Assembly (NCBI GenBank): GCA_037443705.1
Contig: JBBINV010000007.1
Coordinates: 22,594-86,593 of the forward strand
Direction: 5' to 3'
Length of the DNA stretch: 64,000 nucleotides
From: 2-02-FULL-66-14 sp037443705
GTDB taxonomy: Bacteria > Pseudomonadota > Gammaproteobacteria > Burkholderiales > SG8-39
In this document: in pieces, positions 60,213-64,000 of the stretch
Layout of the letters: the number at the start of each line of letters is the position of its first letter
Position numbering within the stretch: position 1 is the stretch's first letter
Notes under the pieces: model-generated
Database searches by the model: none
Told to the model about the DNA's origin: nothing
The model's input: the letters and a program-made list of their open reading frames with translations, nothing else
Translations under genes and position numbers: made by a program

Positions 60213-60953
60213 ATGAAGAACCGTCCTCCCCGGCTGTATGCCGGGGCCGATCTGCATCCCGAAAAGGCCTTGTTGCTCGAGGAACGTTCCGCCCATCACC
60301 TGGTGCGCGTGCTGCGGCTCGGGGTCGGCGACGCGGTGGTGGTGTTCGACGGCCAGGGCGGAGAGTACGAGGGGACGATCGCCTCGATTCACCGGGAAAG
60401 GGTCACGCTGGCGATCGGGGCGCACCATGCCGTGGAACGCGAGTCGCCCGTCGCCGTGACGCTCGCCCAAGGGATCTCGAGCGGCGAGAAGATGGACTTC
60501 ACGGTGCAGAAGGCGGTCGAGCTCGGCGTCGCCGCGATCCAGCCGCTGGCGACCGAAAGAGCCCTCGTGCGCTTGAGCGGCCCGCGGGCGGCCGCACGGC
60601 TCGCGCACTGGCGGCGGATCGCAATCGCCGCGTGCGAACAGTGCGGGCGAAACCGCGTCCCCGAGGTCCGCGAGCCGTTATCCTTGGACACATTTTGCCG
60701 GGAGCGTGGTGGCGGCGCGCCGAAGCTGATGCTTGCTCCCCGCGGCGGCTCGTCCTTGAAGGAGATACTGTCCAACACCGCAACCGCTCTCACGCTCGCA
60801 GCGGGACCGGAGGCGGGATTCAGCGACGGCGAGCAAGCGATGCTCGCCGCGGCCGGATTCGCCGCTGTCCGGCTCGGCCCGCGCGTGCTGCGCACCGAGA
60901 CTGCGGCGCTCGCCGCGCTCGCGGCGATCAACGCGCTGCAGGGGGATTTCTAG
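60213..60953 (+). CDS. rsmE: 16S rRNA (uracil-1498-N3)-methyltransferase
   Basis: 246 aa SPOUT-family enzyme. RSAHHLVRVLRLGVGDAVVVFDGQGGEYEG (N-terminal PUA-like), VTLAQGISSGEKMDFTVQKAVELGVAAIQPLATERALVR, CEQCGRNRVPEV, and AAGPEAGFSDGEQAMLAAAGFAAVRLGPRVLRTETA (the trefoil-knot SAM site). Methylates U1498 in the decoding region of the small subunit. The stop overlaps the ankyrin-remnant gene by 26 bases. Confidence 0.94.
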   Translation: MKNRPPRLYAGADLHPEKALLLEERSAHHLVRVLRLGVGDAVVVFDGQGGEYEGTIASIHRERVTLAIGAHHAVERESPVAVTLAQGISSGEKMDFTVQKAVELGVAAIQPLATERALVRLSGPRAAARLAHWRRIAIAACEQCGRNRVPEVREPLSLDTFCRERGGGAPKLMLAPRGGSSLKEILSNTATALTLAAGPEAGFSDGEQAMLAAAGFAAVRLGPRVLRTETAALAALAAINALQGDF

Positions 60954-61440
60954 GCTCCAGCCCGCGCGCGGCCACGTACAGCTCGACGGCGATCCGGTCG
61001 CCGCGCCGCGCCGCCTCCAGGAACTGCTGCTCGTCCCAGTAGCGCAGACCCATGGCGTGCAATTCCTTTCGAGCCTGAATCGCCTTTTCATCCGATTCGG
61101 CTTCGGCAACGCGCCTCCGGCTGCGCTCCCTTCGCGCAATCGCGAGAACGTCCCGGCCGATCGAGGCGACGATCTCGCGCTGCGCGGGGGGGAAATCGGC
61201 GAGCATCTCGGCGAAGACGTGCGCCGCGTGCCGATTGGCCTCGGCGCTCTCGCCGGCGAGGATGGAATCGACGCCTTTCTGCATCGCCTGCGGGTCGGGC
61301 GATTGCGCCGCGAGCCGCACGAACTGCTGCACCAGCGCGAGCATGCTGCCGAAGGCCTCGTCGGGCTCTTCGGTGGCCAGCGCCGGACCCGCCAAAAACG
61401 ACGCCAGGGAGAAAACCAGCAATCCGCGCGTGATGCTCAT
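60928..61440 (-). CDS. secreted protein truncated at its first ankyrin repeat
   Basis: 170 aa. Signal peptide MSITRGLLVFSLASFLAGPALA, then an all-helical region with charged segments (ARRERSRRRVAEAESDEKAI). The C-terminus QQFLEAARRGDRIAVELYVAARGLEP has the start of an ankyrin repeat (FLxAARxGDxxAVxLxLxAG), after which the protein ends. Ankyrin proteins carry several repeats, so the gene is probably 3'-truncated, its end running into rsmE. Function unknown. Confidence 0.6.
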   Translation of the reverse strand: MSITRGLLVFSLASFLAGPALATEEPDEAFGSMLALVQQFVRLAAQSPDPQAMQKGVDSILAGESAEANRHAAHVFAEMLADFPPAQREIVASIGRDVLAIARRERSRRRVAEAESDEKAIQARKELHAMGLRYWDEQQFLEAARRGDRIAVELYVAARGLEPRNPPAAR

Positions 61441-61498
61441 GATTCGCCTCCTCCTGCCCGAAAGCCTCCGAAACGTAACGTCCGGCGCGGCCGCCCGG

Positions 61499-61526
61499 TT
61501 GACCGCACGGGCCGGTGCCTTAGAAT
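61499..61526 (+). promoter_or_regulatory. sigma-70-like promoter of argA
   Basis: TTGACC (61499-61504), a 16-base spacer and TAGAAT (61521-61526), then a 31-base leader to the ATG at 61558. Divergent from the ankyrin-remnant gene. Confidence 0.55.
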
Positions 61527-61557
61527 CCTCCGAAAATTCAACGCTCAAGAAGAACGC

Positions 61558-62868
61558 ATGACCGCATTGCCGCACCCGGAAGCCTTCGTGCGCTGGTTCC
61601 GCCAGGCCGCGCCCTACGTGCATGCATTCCGCGGCCGCACCTTCGTGATCGGCTTCGGCGGCGAGCTGGTTGCCGAGCACGCGCGGTTCGTGTCGTTCGT
61701 GCACGACCTGAACCTGCTCGCGGCGCTTGGGATTCGCCTCGCGCTCGTGCACGGCGCGCGCCCCCAGATCGAGGCGGAGCTGAAGGCCAAGGGCCAGCGG
61801 CCGCGGTACGCGCGCGGCCTTAGAATCACGGATGCCGCCGCCCTGACGGCGGTGAAGCACGCCGCCGGAGTCCTGCGCGTGGAAATCGAGGCGCTCCTGT
61901 CACAGGGCCTGCCCAATTCGCCGATGGCGGGCGCGCAGATCCGCGTCGCCTCGGGCAACTACATCACGGCGCGCCCGATCGGGGTCGTGCAAGGAGTGGA
62001 CTTCCAGTTCACGGGAGAAGTGCGCAAGGTCGATGGCGCGGCGATCGCGCGGCGCCTGGAAGCGGGCGAAGTCGTGCTCGTGCCGCATATCGGCTATTCG
62101 CCCACCGGCGAAGTGTTCAACCTGGCGTGGGAGGACGTCGCCGAGAGCGTCGCGATCGCACTCAGGGCCGACAAGCTCCTGTTTCTCATCGACCGGCTGC
62201 CCGCGAACCCGAGAGGCGAGCCGCTGCACGAGCTCTCGGCGCGCGACGCCGATGCGCTCGCAAGAGCGGAATCCCCTGCGAAAAAGGCCTTGCGCAGCGC
62301 TCTGCGCGCGCTGGGGGGCGGCGTAGGACGCGTGCACCTGGTGCAGCGGCGCGCCGACGGCGGGACGCTCCTCGAGCTCTTCACCCACAGCGGCGTGGGC
62401 ACCATGATCACTGCCGACCCGGTCGAGCGGCTGCGGCCGGCGAAGATCGACGACGTCGGCGGGATCCTCGCGCTCATCGAGCCGCTCGAGGCCGAGGGCA
62501 CGCTCGTCAAGAGGAGCCGCGAGCTCCTCGAGCGCGAGATCGGCAATTTCGAGGTGATCGAGCACGACGGCGTGATCGTGGGCTGCGCCGCGCTCTACCC
62601 GTTTCCCGGATCGAGGAGCGGCGAGCTCGCGTGTCTCGCCGTCGCCTCCGAGTACCGCGACGCGGGCTACGGCGAGCGGCTGCTCCAGGCCTGCGAAGCG
62701 CGTGCACGTGCGCACAAGCTCCGTCGCCTCTTCGCGCTCACGACGCGCGCCGCGCACTGGTTCGTCACGCGGGGGTTCGAGGAGGCACCGGTCGCGGCGC
62801 TGCCGGAGCGCCGGAAAGCCCTTTACAACTGGAAGCGCGGCTCCAAGGTCTTCCTCAAGAAGCTATAA
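61558..62868 (+). CDS. argA: amino-acid N-acetyltransferase
   Basis: 436 aa, bifunctional-looking ArgA. Residues 1-290 are an amino-acid-kinase fold: RGRTFVIGFGGELVAEHARFVSFVHDLNLLAALGIRLALVHGARPQIE, LLSQGLPNSPMAGAQIRVASGNYITARPIGVVQGVDFQFTGEVR. Residues about 295-436 are a GNAT domain: DVGGILALIEPLEAEGTLVKRSRELLEREI, VASEYRDAGYGERLLQACEARARA and HWFVTRGFEE. First step of arginine synthesis, acetylating glutamate; feedback by arginine through the kinase fold is usual. Confidence 0.94.
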   Translation: MTALPHPEAFVRWFRQAAPYVHAFRGRTFVIGFGGELVAEHARFVSFVHDLNLLAALGIRLALVHGARPQIEAELKAKGQRPRYARGLRITDAAALTAVKHAAGVLRVEIEALLSQGLPNSPMAGAQIRVASGNYITARPIGVVQGVDFQFTGEVRKVDGAAIARRLEAGEVVLVPHIGYSPTGEVFNLAWEDVAESVAIALRADKLLFLIDRLPANPRGEPLHELSARDADALARAESPAKKALRSALRALGGGVGRVHLVQRRADGGTLLELFTHSGVGTMITADPVERLRPAKIDDVGGILALIEPLEAEGTLVKRSRELLEREIGNFEVIEHDGVIVGCAALYPFPGSRSGELACLAVASEYRDAGYGERLLQACEARARAHKLRRLFALTTRAAHWFVTRGFEEAPVAALPERRKALYNWKRGSKVFLKKL

Positions 62869-62875
62869 TCGCCGC
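62864..62875 (+). promoter_or_regulatory. -10 box six bases before yggX
   Basis: TATAAT (62864-62869), partly overlapping the argA stop codon, six bases before the ATG at 62876. Suggests a leaderless yggX transcript; no Shine-Dalgarno is seen. Confidence 0.5.
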
Positions 62876-63148
62876 ATGGCAAGGATGGTGAAGTGCGTGA
62901 AGCTGGGGCGCGAGGCCGAGGGACTCGATTTCCCGCCCTACCCCGGCGAGCTCGGCAAGCGCATCTGGGAGAACGTCTCCAAGGAGGCGTGGCAGCAGTG
63001 GGTGCGCCACCAGACCATGCTCGTGAACGAGAACCGCCTCAACCTCGCCGATCCGCGCGCGCGCAAGTACCTCGCCGAGCAGATGGAAAAGCACTTCTTT
63101 GGCGAAGGCGCCGACGTCGCCTCGGGCTACGTCCCGCCGAAGGCCTAG
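62876..63148 (+). CDS. oxidative damage protection protein (YggX family)
   Basis: 90 aa, full family length. MARMVKCVKLGREAEGLDFPPYPGELGKRIWENVSKEAWQQW has the single conserved Cys and the PPYPGELG segment; HQTMLVNENRLNLADPRARKYLAEQMEKHFFG completes it. YggX proteins carry labile iron and protect iron-sulfur enzymes. Converges with rpiA (4-base overlap). Confidence 0.94.
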   Translation: MARMVKCVKLGREAEGLDFPPYPGELGKRIWENVSKEAWQQWVRHQTMLVNENRLNLADPRARKYLAEQMEKHFFGEGADVASGYVPPKA

Positions 63149-63810
63149 GTTTTCCTCGAGTAAGTCTTCACCCCGTCCGGGGTCCCCAGAAGCAGCAGAT
63201 CCGCCCCTCGCCGGGCGAAGATGCCGTTCGTCACCACGCCCGCGATCTGGTTCAACTCGGCCTCGAGCTTCGGCGGATCGAGGATCGTGAGGCCGTGGCA
63301 ATCGAGAATCAGGTTGCCGTTGTCCGTCCTGCAGTTCTCGCGCAGCACGGGATGGCCGCCGAGCCGGCGCAGCTCCCGTCCGACGTGGCTTCGCGCCATC
63401 GGGATCACTTCGACCGGGAGCGGAAACTTCCCGAGCACCGGCACGAGCTTCGACTGGTCGCAGATGCAGACGAACTTCTTCGCCACCGCGGCGACGATCT
63501 TCTCGCGCGTCAGCGCCCCGCCGCCGCCCTTCACCATGTAGAGGTGCTCGGTGATCTCGTCGGCGCCGTCCACGTACACCGGCAGCTCGTCCACCGAGTT
63601 GAGATCGAACACCCGGATGCCGTGCTTTCGCAGCCGCTCGGCGCTCGCTTCCGATGCCGCCACGGCACCTTCGATTCGGCCCTTGAGGGTCGCAAGGGCA
63701 TCGATGAACTTGAAGACCGTGGAACCAGATCCGACACCCACCACCGCGTCCTCGACGACTTGCTTGAGCGCCTCGCGAGCGACCAACCCCTTTAGTTCGT
63801 CTTGAGTCAT
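63145..63810 (-). CDS. rpiA: ribose-5-phosphate isomerase A
   Basis: 221 aa. DAVVGVGSGSTVFKFIDALA (phosphate loop), DLNSVDELPVYVDGADEITEHLYMVKGGGGALTREKIVA (catalytic Asp and Lys), KLVPVLGKFPLPVEVIP. Interconverts ribose 5-phosphate and ribulose 5-phosphate, the step missing from the cbb operon, feeding phosphoribulokinase. Converges with yggX. Confidence 0.95.
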   Translation of the reverse strand: MTQDELKGLVAREALKQVVEDAVVGVGSGSTVFKFIDALATLKGRIEGAVAASEASAERLRKHGIRVFDLNSVDELPVYVDGADEITEHLYMVKGGGGALTREKIVAAVAKKFVCICDQSKLVPVLGKFPLPVEVIPMARSHVGRELRRLGGHPVLRENCRTDNGNLILDCHGLTILDPPKLEAELNQIAGVVTNGIFARRGADLLLLGTPDGVKTYSRKT

Positions 63811-64000
63811 GTCACGGACGCGAACGATGCTAGCACAGTCGCCCGGGCGGACAACGCAAGCGGCCGCAACGCTGTCGACTTGCCCCGCAGGGCCGCGTGT
63901 GACAGTCTGTGGCAGAATGCCGCAGCGTGACTTCGAGCGCAGTCTTTAGGGAAGCTCTGCGCAAGTGACCGAACTGATGCGAACGAGGTCGATCATGCGC
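63811..64000. other. upstream region of rpiA; possible start of another gene at the edge
   Basis: 190 bases with no complete ORF. TAGGGAAGCTCTGCGCAAG (63950-63968) looks like a terminal sequence of some IS5-type elements, and a GTG at 63965 or ATG at 63974 opens a frame reading MRTRSIMR that leaves the window. Too short to decide whether a transposase begins here. Confidence 0.25.

Overview
High-GC (about 65-68 %) bacterial chromosome whose genes look like those of a facultatively autotrophic betaproteobacterium (Burkholderiales/Rhodocyclales-like). The evidence is a form IA RuBisCO operon under CbbR, a YggX-type protein, RsmE, an HD-GYP protein with an N-terminal DUF3391 region, and NMT1-type and TRAP transporters. 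The taxonomic call is an inference from protein resemblance only. The coding strand alternates in long blocks and most neighbours overlap by 4 bases (ATGA/GTGA), so operon structure can be read with confidence. No rRNA, tRNA, CRISPR array, complete insertion sequence or prophage was seen.

Layout. 0-4.3 kb: a Gld-like ABC export module (ATPase, permease, GldG-like protein, DUF4340 protein), cut by the left window edge. 4.3-5.0 kb: a toxin-antitoxin spot with a truncated DUF433 ORF followed by a RelE/ParE-type pair. 5.0-9.9 kb: small membrane proteins, a divergent EF-G-like GTPase, an extradiol-dioxygenase-like VOC protein and an SMP-30/gluconolactonase-like protein, closed by a perfect 25-bp inverted repeat. 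9.9-20.4 kb: a ten-gene minus-strand catabolic operon (DHDPS-like aldolase, ABC permease and ATPase, TetR, GNAT, enolase-superfamily enzyme, Gfo/Idh oxidoreductase, DUF993, TIM-barrel isomerase, zinc alcohol dehydrogenase), with its solute-binding protein divergent on the other side of the promoter. 20.3-29 kb: SRPBCC, phytoene-dehydrogenase-like, HD-GYP, double-GNAT and epimerase genes, two MetE C-terminal-domain-like proteins and decayed nucleotidyltransferase remnants.

29.2-42.0 kb: a Calvin-Benson operon on the minus strand, cbbL-cbbS-cbbY-fbp-prk-fba-tkt-gap-pgk-pyk-cupin, divergent from cbbR. It covers carboxylation, reduction and most of the regeneration of RuBP and runs into lower glycolysis through pyruvate kinase. 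rpiA lies apart at 63 kb. No cbbQ/cbbO or carboxysome genes are in the window. 42-45.4 kb: nudC, a fused SpeD-SpeE polyamine enzyme behind a structured leader, and a two-gene nucleotidyltransferase toxin-antitoxin candidate behind a perfect 24-bp palindrome.

45.4-59.3 kb: a second catabolic island arranged around a divergent GntR/FCD regulator. Leftward run a TRAP transporter (dctQ, dctM, dctP), an SDR, a fumarylacetoacetase-family hydrolase, an N-carbamoyl-amino-acid hydrolase and a class III aminotransferase. Rightward run an SDR, an IlvD/Edd dehydratase, a GST, a PdxA-family dehydrogenase and a UxaA-family dehydratase. The set suggests uptake and oxidation/dehydration of sugar acids together with an N-carbamoyl amino acid. 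59.3-64 kb: housekeeping genes (DUF4189, thioredoxin-like, rsmE, truncated ankyrin protein, argA, yggX, rpiA).

Cross-cutting signals: a dyad TTAAC-N6-GTTAA recurs at three catabolic promoters; several genes have a -10 box only 6-8 bases before the ATG (leaderless transcripts likely); and several gene fossils show ongoing deletion.
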